Positions 21,844 through 33,800 of a DNA stretch of 64,000 nucleotides are shown piece after piece. Position numbers and translations under genes: made by a program. The number at the start of each line of letters is the position of its first letter. The stretch's first letter is position 1. The notes beneath the pieces are model-generated. The model saw only the letters and a program-made list of their open reading frames with translations. It did not search any database and was not told the origin of the DNA. The stretch comes from Asterias amurensis (taxonomy: Eukaryota > Echinodermata > Asteroidea > Forcipulatida > Asteriidae), in NCBI RefSeq assembly GCF_032118995.1, contig NC_092656.1, positions 21,844,965-21,908,964 on the forward strand, given 5' to 3'.

Positions 21844-24800
21844 CTAGTTGTAATGCTGACCTGCAGCCTGGGCGTTCAAGACGGGGTGTTGTAGGTAGAC
21901 GGCACTCCCTCCTGATATGATGGGAAGGTTGTTATTACGATGGTAGTCGATAAGGTGACTTACACTCTCAAACTCCTTATCTTTCGTTCGCACCTGAAAA
22001 GAGGAGAACAAAACCATTTGAGATGGATAAAAAGTGCATTCTGAATCTTTGCACTGAAGAGTGTCATAGTCGAGTGGTTAAGAGCATCAAATTCAAGTTC
22101 TGGTGGTTAAGTCACCGGAGTGTGGGTTTGAATCCCAGTTGTGTGTCCTTGCGCAGATGCTTTACTATAATTGCTTCTGCCCACCCAGTATATAAATGGG
22201 TACCTGCGAGGGTAGAGGTTGATAGTGTTTAACAAAAATTTAAAAATCTGAGCACACAGCAGACAAGGGTCTGAAATCAGATAAAGGTCTGAAATCAGAT
22301 TCCACATCCCTGGCAGTAAACACACCGTACCCCCATGGCCTCCCTGAAATTCCAGGCCTGTCACATCAACTGAAATACTGTGAATGATAACCCCTTTTCA
22401 AGGCTCTTTTTATCTGAAGAATAAAACGAAGCAGTCTACACAAGAGACTTACCCTCCCCTGAGGATCAACCAAGAGAAGATGCTTCGGCTGTCCGTTCAA
22501 CATCCCGCTGAGTACGTACTGGCCGGGCGTCGTCGTGCTCTCCCTCACTAAGAACTCCCCATCCTCCTCCAACAGTGCCTCCCCGATCTTCCTCGTCATC
22601 GGTCCATGAAACCACTCCTCATTTCGAATCGTCTTCTTCACCGGGGTCTGGGCCGCTGACGAGGGCGGCGGAACCTTTGGGGGTTGGCCGTTACGCGGAG
22701 GCGGGGCTCTGGGGCTGGTTGTGGGATTCGCTCCGGGAGGAGGAGGTGGTTTGTGAGCCGGGGGCGGGGGCACGACCGTCTTGGACTGGAATTGGGGTGG
22801 GGGAGGGGGCGTGGCTTGTGGAACGGGCGGGGACACCCTGGCCTTGACTGGAGGAGCGGAGCTGTTTACAAATTGAGAAGGCGGAGAAATGGCTCCTTGG
22901 TCTTTCTGTGATGGGGCTACTGGATTGAAGGGTTCTAAAAAAAAAATATATAAAAAAATAGAGGCAATTTGTTAAAGCTTCCTCTGTTAGGCCCATGTTC
23001 ATACTTCCTGCAAATGTGAAGAATGTGAAGACTGAATTTTGACGTTAACAAACTCACAACGATTAATTCACATCAGTTGACTTGTGCTCAACTCCTGCGA
23101 AAGATGTAGCAGTACCCACTAGTTTAACCCCATTAAAGATGGCGTAAATCAAAGGAAAACAATAAACACCAACCCAACAACCCATGTGGAACCATTCTTA
23201 CCCATATCGAAGGCATCCACCGTGGGGGAAGGGTGTGGCTGACCGTTTTGAGACACGCCCATGTTGAGAGGCTGACTGTGCGCAGGGATGTTGTATATTC
23301 CTTCTTGGAAGTCCTTATCCGGTGAAACCAAAGGCATCTTGGGATTGTCGTAGTTAGCCCCATCGAACTTTGGCTCGTCGTAAATTGAGGTTTCAGCTGC
23401 AGAGAGAAAAGATTAGGAGTTAAGAGTTTGGAATATTTAATTTTGGCTTTGTTTCCTGCATACATGTAGGTTAAAGCCATTATACACTTTCGCAACAGAA
23501 AAAAAAAAAAAGTTCACAAATAACTTACAGGGTTTACAGAAGGTTATGGTAAAAGACTTCTCTTGAAATATTATTCCATGAAATGCTTTACTTTTTGAGA
23601 AAACATTAAAACAATTATCAATTCCCGACATCGAGAATTACGGATTATAGTAAACACATGTCATGACACGGCGAAACGTGCGGAAACAAGGGTGGGTTTT
23701 CCCGTTATTTTCTCCCGACTCCAATGACCGATTAAGCCTAAATTTTCATAGGTTTACTATTTTATACAAGTTGTAATACACAAATTGTGGGCCTTGGACA
23801 ATACTGTTTCTCGAAAGTGTCCAATGGCTTTAACAAACTCATCTTTGTAAATTGGTTTTACTTAAATTACAAAAAGAACAAGATCAGATGATTAATTTGT
23901 TTACTTTTTCGAAATGTAAAGAACCCTTGCACAATGCAGAACACACCTCTGAACAATGCGTGTCTACCATTTCTGCCTTCTTGGGAGTGAATTCCTTTGT
24001 GTACATTTGACTCCAAAATTGACTCCCAAAGTGGCAGACAGGATGGGCGCGTGTAGATGCATTGCACATTGTGCGAGGGGTGTCTATAAATGGATCTTTT
24101 GTTGAATTTGTTCAACAATTATTTTATTTTAAATCTTTTCTTTATCTGCCCACCTTAACAAACTGCAACTGATAGTCATCAAATTAATGATTTCCTAGTT
24201 TTGTTTAAATAAGTCTCAATAAATCGCCCTAAATCAACAGGAAAATGAAGACAGCTTTTTTTTACACGTCTACTGGTTAGAACCAGAAGTTGACTTCAAA
24301 TAAATTGCTTTGATTGTTATGTTTAAAGCTTCAAAGATTAATGTGTTAATATTAAAGATGCAATGGGACACGTAGGACTACAGTCAGCAAGGGGGGATGC
24401 AATCCTGAGACATGGCGCCTGAGCCCAATTTCATACAACTTATTACAAGCAGGAAACTTTGATTAACAAATGTCTGCTAAGCCAAAAGAAGCAGGACCAA
24501 CTGAGCAGGACCAGTCAAAAATGTTGTACTGAATTTCATTTGCATAATGAAAAAAAAAACACGAAAAAACTCCAATCGCGCCAAAGCATTAACCACCAAA
24601 CCATGGGAAAGCTAGAATTGGCCACACATCTCAAATGGCAGCGCGCACAAATACAGCATTCTTAAGCTTCTCTGTTCTTTCTATGGTTCTGTTTGAAAGA
24701 GGAAGTAAGATGGCCGCAGTCTAGATTAAAGGTTAGTACAGGCAAACAGGCACACTAAGTAGTCCATGCACAAGCAATCCTGCGAACTGAAACCATGACA

Positions 24801-27800
24801 TTGTTAGTTCTTAACAGCCTCGGAGAGTCGTCTGAATTAATAGACCCCTTGCGTAAGACGCAACGCTACTGATACACTGAGGTCACAGCAAGTACATCAT
24901 GTCATCAGATGGTTAAAACATGGAACTGTAGTGTAGCCACAATCACAGAGGAGTAAAGAATGTTAAGCTAGAATGGGGGCCTCATTTACATATCATGCAT
25001 ATATGCAAACGAGGCTCAATGATGAGGCCAATCAGCAAAGAGAAAGATGCCATAAACTGCAATCACATGTCATGCATTTGTAAAACGAGGCCAATCAGGA
25101 GACAGGAGAGGGGAAGGGATGGTGTTGAAACTTGCTGGATCTCATGCATATATGCAAATGTTGCCAATCGGGTCAAGACACATACGCCTCTCTTGATATT
25201 CATGCATGACGTCACCATTATCTAACCCGAAAACATGGCCATCGGCGCAGTCATTGCACCTAGGATAGGGTTGCTGGTACTGTTAGGTGTGACGTGAGCC
25301 GATGGACTCATTTTTGGTTAGAATGGTAGCGTCATGCATGAATATGAAAAGAGGCGTATAGAGACAGAGAGAATGACGACCTTTGTGGGAAGATTTGGTT
25401 TTGCTGCTCTTTCGGCTCCGATTCCAAGGTATTCTCAGGTTGTCGTATCCCGCTTCGAGGATCCCTCGCCAATCCTGGCTACTATTACTCTTGTTCCTGG
25501 TCAACTCATTGATCTTCTTGTCGCCGACGACGACGACGCTCTGAGGGGGGTTGTCATACAACAACGGGGTGCAACGTTTGAATTGTTTACTGGGGGACGT
25601 TGTTTTTTTGTCGCAAGGCGGCGGCGGTTTGAACGTAAATAATTCCAAGCTGGTTTCTGAGCTGCTACTACTCTGGTGGCTGTGTACCCTGCGGACTACT
25701 TAGGGGGAGGAGGGGGGGTGTAGGAGGAAAAGGGGAAAGAGAGAAAAGGAACGAAGGGACAAAAGGAGTGGAGGACAGAGAAAGATATACAGAGAAGAAT
25801 GCGTTTTGGATGGATGCAAGCAATTAATCAAACCAAATATGCTGATTGAGCAGAGAGAGATGTTGTGTGTGATGTTACATGTATGGGAGGCTGTCAATTC
25901 CAACTGCAGGCTTGTGGAATGTTTTTTGCCAGTGTAATGCAAATTGTCAAGAGAGATACAAGTAACCTGTGAAACATTTTCTGGCACTACCTAAATTGAG
26001 GTTTGTGGGTGTCCTTTTTGTGGGTCACCTTCACAAAAGTTATGACGGGGACTCGAACCCACACTCTGATCAGAAAACACCAGAGCTTGAGTTTGCCAAA
26101 CTAATCTGCCATGCCACGCCATGTAGAGAAGAAGTAAATGACTGAAGTAGATCCTGTTCCCAGGTAGTTCTGAACTTTACGCCCCCAGTTTTGACCCCCA
26201 TCCAGCAACCTTACTAATCACAACAGTTAACGTATGTACCGGGTACATCAAATATTTACACTGGACAGTTTCCTTATTGAGTTAAGAGTGTTTAACTTTT
26301 GCAAACTACTTTCGTTTTGACTTTGCCATTCCTTAATATGTGAAACTAGCTTTTGTTAGTTCCTGGTATTTCCAACTCCTCTATTCTCAGGCCTGATACT
26401 CCACAGAAGCAATGAAGGGCGATTGCCTCCATGCCCCCTGGTCATTGGTGCCCTTGGTGCCCTTGAAATGTAAAAATGTAGAAATAGTGGAATAGGGTGC
26501 CCTTTACCAGGAGAAAATGCCTTGATGACTTCTAAATAAAATCTCCTACTCAAGGACACAAGAGCCATGACTTTTAAATGAAATCTGACTAGTGGTAGAA
26601 CAGGCCCCCAAATATACGGCTCTGCTTACCGCAGAATTCTGTACTTACAGCGCCCTGTAAAGCACATAATCCATCGCCCGCTAGTCAACCACTCAGCATT
26701 CCACTAACATCAATAAATCAACTATGGTCAAGTCTAGTCGACTCTAGCCAACCGAACTTGCTCCTAAATCTTATTCACAAAGGAGTATGAATGTAAATGG
26801 TGACGAGACCCCCAAAACCGTCGACCAATAGCTTCAAATACTAACAGAGACATCCGAATTGAAAAATAAAACCAATCTGTTTCTACTCACGTTGGTTACT
26901 GAGGGGGTTGTCCAACGCCGGTGCGTGCGGCGTATCGTCTATATCGAGGAGTTTACCAACAGCTGGCTGTCGCTGATTGTTATTCACAAGATGTTGGTCT
27001 CTGCTCTCGAAGAGGGCGCCCTCTCTGTTGTCGTAGACTGGTGGTGCGGTGGGTTTAATCGCCAGCGGCTGGTACGCATGGTCATCCTGAACACCACAAA
27101 CAAGGAAAATAACATGATGGGCGATTTATATTTTGTCCTTCTTTTGGTAAAATGGTTCAAGATAATGAATTTACCTGAAGAAATAAAATCCTCCAGAGTT
27201 TTGAGAATTATTGAAAAAAAGGGAATTCAACTGGTGGCAGTGGGATTGACCAATAACGTCAAAATCGACTGATGGCACAAAAAAATCAACTAATAAAGCA
27301 GCACAATCGCAAAGGTCATTGGTTCAAATCCCATAAGTAATAATAAATATGCCTGTAGATTTTTTTCATAGAACTCGGGAAAGTACTTAGTATACAGTGC
27401 TTAATACACAAAGGTGTCTGAATAAAACAAAATTGTATAGTCAAATTAGTTTCAGCAATTTCGTTCAAGTTGATCTTAAACAAATTGTGGGCAGGGTGTG
27501 ACAAAAGGTAAGGGGCTTACCGGTATGTTTTGACAGCCCATGTACTGTCCAGGAGGTGGCGGTGGAGGGTACGACTCTTTGGGTATGTTGGTGAATTTGT
27601 GGATGTCGTTGTAATACTCGGGGTCATCGCCCCACGCGGATTCCTCCTCACCAAAAATGGGTTCCGCTAACCTGGACCAACCAAAAGGAAGAGAACGTTC
27701 AAGCTTTCAGGCCTCGAAAATAACCCACAGCACCCATAGAGATTGCCGTGGTGCCCTGTGCTTTTGCTGTGGTGCCGGTTGCAAAGTTCCAATACAAAGT

Positions 27801-30800
27801 TACATTTTCCTCAGTCATTTTTCACACTATCGTCTTTTGACCGGTGTCAAAACAGTAAAATTTTGAAAATGGACACAAAACAGTGTCACTTTCACACTAG
27901 CTCTGCGCGAAATCAGCTTTTTGTGTTACAGGAAAGTGATAACAATAGGTCTTACTACATCATGGAAGATGTTAAATTTGCATCAGGAATAAAGAATATT
28001 TTATGCGTGTGGGTTTTTTTAAACATCATGCCTGCTTACAAATATAGAAACGGTTTCAACAAACCTCACCTCCTACACACGTGTTTCACAAGTCAGGCAC
28101 ATAAGCCTATTCGCAATTGCAGCTGCGCATGTCCGTTACTGCTGACAGCACAATTTGTTTACCTCTCGTGAACTTTTGACAATACCCGCTGGTAATTGTC
28201 AAAATGTCACGGGAGAGAAACAAATTGCATTGTCAGCAGTAACGGACATGCGCAGCTGCAATTGCAAATTAATCTATGCGCAAAAGAACATTCCCAAAGC
28301 ACACGCCTACAACCCTTTACTGTGCATTACTGCTTTGAATGTTTTTAATGGAGCATTCTGACAGTCCACGTGCATGGGCTGATCCGCTCCAATTAGAACT
28401 TGTCTAACGTTCAGACTTTCAAGACTCTCCCTTACACCCCCCATCCCCCCTTTCTCATCCAACCCCTCCCCAACCCCTCCCCAACCCAATATTTTGCAGC
28501 CCTTTACCTAAAGTGGCTTTAAGCCTTGTTTTGGGCAAACTTGCATAACAACAAATTTAAAAAAATAAAAAAATATTTGTCCCTACTCACCTATCAGGTG
28601 CGCTGACGGCTTGTGGGGGGTTCTTCAGGTAGTCCTTGAAGCGGATCTCAAATGCCTGCCCGATGGTGGTTATTGTGTCCTGAGCTAGACCCCCTATGCA
28701 CTCCAGAATGTGGCAGGCTGGGGGGAAAGGAGAATGCAAGGTCACACACATGGTCATTGTTACTTATATTTTAATAATTAAGAGTACAGTTCATCCACAT
28801 CTAGTCAGACCTTGCGTTCACACTTTAGATTTTTGGGGAGGGTAAGGCTGGGTGGGGGGGGGGGGGGGTTAGAGTTAGATGATTGGGGCAACTAGGATCT
28901 AAATTTTAGGTGATGACATTTCTACCTTTTGGTAAACCCTTTGTCTTAAGTTTATCACCCAAAGCATGAACACAATTGTGTGGCTATTATGTCAGCTCTA
29001 ATTCACCTGAATAATACCTTCAAAGGGAAGGTACACGTTTGGTAATTACTCAAAACAAATATTAACTTCAAAACTTGCTTAGTAACAATCATTGGGGAGC
29101 TGTTGGTAGTATAAATCATTGTGGTGAACAACTCCCTCTAAAGTAACGTAGTTTTTGAGAAAGAGGCAATTTCTCACTAAAAATAATAAAAGACTTCTAG
29201 CTAGAAGTCTTTTACTCCTATCTGAAAGCACACAAATTCGTCCAACAAGGGTGTTTTTTTGTTTCATCATTTTCTCGCAACTTCGATAACCGATTCAGCC
29301 CAAGTTTTCACAGGTTTGTTATTTTATGCATATGTTGAGATACACCAAGTGAGAACACTGGTCTTTGACCATTACCAAACGTGTACAGTGCCTTTAACCT
29401 TACACTTTTGATACAAATATAATATTAGGATGCTTGAATAAAACCCATCTCACAATTTTGTTTTCTCTATTCGTTCATAGTCAAAGGCTAAGGGAAGTCG
29501 ATGCACAAAAGATAAATAAGGAGAGGGTGTTCAGAAATCACGGGATATTGGGGTCAACTTCAGAGCCCTGCAAAGCTCCCAAATGTGCTAAGCATAGACA
29601 AATCTTAGAAACACATTACCAACCAAAATACTACGTAATATATATTGATCATGGCTGGCACCCCACAACATTTTTGCTGAGCAGATTTATCTGCTAAGCA
29701 GTTTTTCTGTATGATACTGATCCCTGCTTATTTCAGTTATGCTTATTCTAGACTCGGACGTGGCTCCCAACAATAATTTTCCTGAGCAGATTTATGTTGA
29801 GCAGTTTTTGTCTGTATGATACTGATCTCTGCTGATTTTTGTTTTGCTATTTTTAGAATGGGACGTAGTATTTACCTCTGCCGTTCACGGGATCCTTTCC
29901 AACGTAAGCAACATAGTCCGTCGTTTCCTGTGGGTAAATAAGGAAGAACATTTCAACTGAAATCAAATTTGGATAACATGTTCATGTTATGTATTTAGGT
30001 TGTGAGGCAGTGCATGGTGAGGTATCAACACCATGTTGTAATGTCTACATTTACTTCGCTATATGTAGATTGTTCTTGTTCGGAAATCTACTCGATGATG
30101 GTAGAATATTAGCAAGTATTTAATATCAATACTGGTTAATACACTTGTACATGCTATGATAATTTTTGTCTCACTGAGACGACAATTACTTTGTGACATT
30201 GTTCTACTAATTTCTCAAAAAACTGAAGCACATCAGCAAGTAATATTTTAAGGGAAGCTTGCTACCACCATTTACCTTCAAATCGTGTGAGTTGAATGTA
30301 AATCTGTAGATCTGTTTTGTGCAACAAAAAGTACCCAAACCAAAACCCAAAAACAACGCAAAACGTACCCAAAACCCAAAACCCAAAACCCTTTTAAAAA
30401 GCAAAAAGGATCTTCTACTTACTGCATCGCCTCCTGAAGCGAACGATATGCCTTGCATCTGATGGCCGGCAATAATCTACACACACAAACATTATTTACA
30501 ATAAAATTATTAAGCAATATTGCCACGGTGCTATTACATGTACATGTAGTAATTGAGAAACCACCTGTGTTTCGTGCTATGCACTGTACGATAACTCATG
30601 CGTACATATTGCTTCCTTTCAACAAAATCAAAAAGAGGGGGCCTTTCAGCCAGAGCCGCCCAACCAAAACGCATGTAGGTTCGATACAACACAAGGACAA
30701 GCAGCACATGTGCAATGGCATACTTAAAGGCAGTGGACACTATTGGTAATTATCAAAGACTAGCCTTCATAGTTGGTGTATCTCAACATATGCATAACAT

Positions 30801-33800
30801 AACTAACCTGTGAAAAGTTGAGCTCAATCGGTCATCAAAGTTAGTTGCGAGATCGTAATGAAAGTAGAAAACACCCTTGTCACACGAGTTGTGTGCGTTG
30901 AGATGGTTGATTTCGAGACCTCAAGTTCTAAATCTGAGGTCTCGGAATCAAATTCGTGGAAAATTACTTCTTTCTCGAAAACTATGGCACTTCAGAGGGA
31001 GCCGTTTCTCACAATATTTTATACCATCAGCCTCTCCCCATTACTTGTTACCAAGTTAGGTTTTATGCTAATAATTATTTTGAGTCATTACCAATAGTGT
31101 CCACTGCCTTTAAAAAAACAAGATTGAAAACCGCACAAATATCAAGTATAGGTTTTCCCCGCCAATTTCAACATTTAAAAACCTGATCGTTAGATTTTGT
31201 TTCGTTTGAAAATGAATGAATGAGTGATTCAATTTCACCAGTTTAGCATACGTGCATTCGAGTCCTCAATCCTCGAGCCTGACTTGGAGTCATACAAAAT
31301 GTGACTAGAGTTAGATAAAATCTACTCCGTAACTTTAAAAACTACACATCAAGAAACAATACAAAGGTGTTACGCAGCATAATTATACTGTAAAATAGTT
31401 GGAAATTTACACAAAGTGTACGTATGTATTTCAGTGTACTTTTTCAAATTTTTCCAGTATGGGTACTTTTTTGAATTTTTCCAGCATGAGTCATGGATTA
31501 CATACACTACATCAGAGGAACATTCTATATGAACATGTGCTTTCATTAAAAAAGTGCTGCACAGTATAACTTTATTAACTGAAATCGAAAATAGCCAATT
31601 TCATCCCTTTTTTTTTGGGGGGGGGGGGGGTGGGGTGTTGTACTTTACCTGCCCAGTCTCCATGATTGTTAGGGTGATACTTGATGTTGAGATGGTCAAG
31701 TTGACGTTAGCTCCTCCAAACTGGATGTTTGGCGTCTCCCCAAGGATCTTATTTATACTCTTACTTCCCTGGAATGATACAACGACTTATTATTGGTTTA
31801 TTTTAAACTAACATTCATAAATACCTCAGACAGTTTCTCTACTCCTATTGGTGGAGAGCGCATCACCTTGGGGGTGTATAAACCTTTGATAATGACCAGT
31901 AAAAAGTGTTGAAACATGGGCGTGACACGCGAGCTTGCACATGTGCTAATAAGACAGTTTCTTCATTCCTATTGGTCGAGAGCAAAGGCCGGGACAGTTC
32001 TTGATAATGTACCTTGACTTCGTCTCGGTAAAATTATCAAGAACCAGGCCTCGTTGGGATTAAACCACTAGTTGAAAACCTCTTCACCACACATTGATTC
32101 CCTTATTGCAAACCTCAAGCATTTGTACTTTCACTTTGCATGGAATTTCTATTTAGATTTGTTCCCCCAGTTTTAATTCCTGACACTACAAGTACATGTA
32201 CATGTAAAGTCCACTTCAACACTGAAAAAATCTGTCACTATGGGTTCTTTTTTTACTTTTCTATTTGGTTTTTTCTTTTTCCAAATTTGATTCCTGATAC
32301 TACATTGTAATCTACACTTCATACCGCTCTCCCAAATTTCATTCCCGACACTACATACGTAATGTACCCTTTTAACATAGAACAAATCTGTCACTATGGG
32401 TTATTTTAACTTTCTATTTGGTCTGTTTTTCTCCCAAATTTGATTCCTGACACTACATTACATATATGTAATATACACTTCCAACATTGAACAAGTCAGT
32501 CGCCATGGGTTTGTTTTTTTTACTTTTCTATATTTTAGTCTTTTTTTTCTCCCAAATTTGATTCCTGACACTACATTACATATATGTAATGTACACTTCC
32601 AACACTGAACAAATCCGTCACCATGGGATTTTGTTTTTACAGCAGGATCTTATTACATGTAAGCGAGATAATTGTTTATCACCTTCTTCTTCCTGTTGTA
32701 CCTGAAGCCCGCTGCATCGCATACTCGAAATATCGCCTCTCTGGGGAAGGAAAGAAAGTGACAGAACATGTTCTGTAAATTATGACCACAGTTGAAAAGC
32801 TTATTTTAAAGGGAGGGTACATGAATATGAAAGTTATGATTATTGTCAAGGAAACTGAAACAGTACGCAAAGATAAACTAGCTTTACCTATTATGCTGCC
32901 ATATTCTAACTTTGGCATGTCCCCAATGTGCAAAGGTAGTAATCAACTGGTTTTTTTTTCATAAGAACAGAACGAGCCCCGACTATTTTGCCCTCTAGCC
33001 TCTTTTTAGGTACAGCACATTGAATTGAGTGGAAATTAAAAAGAAGGCCTGGAATTACATGTAAGCCGTGGCTTATGTTGCCCCTGGTCTTGGCCTTGGT
33101 GCCCCTTCAAAAAAAAAAAAATTCAAGGGTTTCCCATAGACTATGAGATTTTCCAATGGAAGTGCCCTTTGCCATGTTTGCAAAGTGAAAATGGCCTTGC
33201 CCTCTCAAAGCTGAAATTCTAGACCTGGCATTGCTTTTTGGAGTAGTTTGTTTATACACCATTGGCGCGGTTGAGGTCCTCATTTCAAGTTGTATGGATT
33301 TTTGTTAGATATTTTAGAGCTCTTGGTAAATGGAGTTTATTGATCACAAGGGGTCTCAATGTACAAGATGGACTAGCAGAAAGATTCAATCTGTAGATAA
33401 ATTTGTTTCGCTATGATATATAATACATGTAATAATGATACTAAAACTATAGTGCACGTATTTACACTGTACATGCCCATATTAAGGTTCAGGTACTTAA
33501 AGCCATTGGACCCTTTCGGTAAACAGTATTGTTTCAGTCCCACACTTCGTGTATCACAACTTATCTATAAAATAACAAACCTGTGAAAATTTAGGCTCAA
33601 TCAGTCATCGGAGTCGGGAGAAAATAACGGGAAAACCCACTCTTGTTTCCGCATGTTTCGCCCTGTCATGACATGTATTTACTATAAATCCGTAATTCTC
33701 GCTATCGAGAATTGATATTGTTTTATTGTTTTCTCAAAAAGTAAAGCATTTCATGGAGTAATATTTCAAGAGAAGTCTTTCACCATTACCTTCTGTAAAC

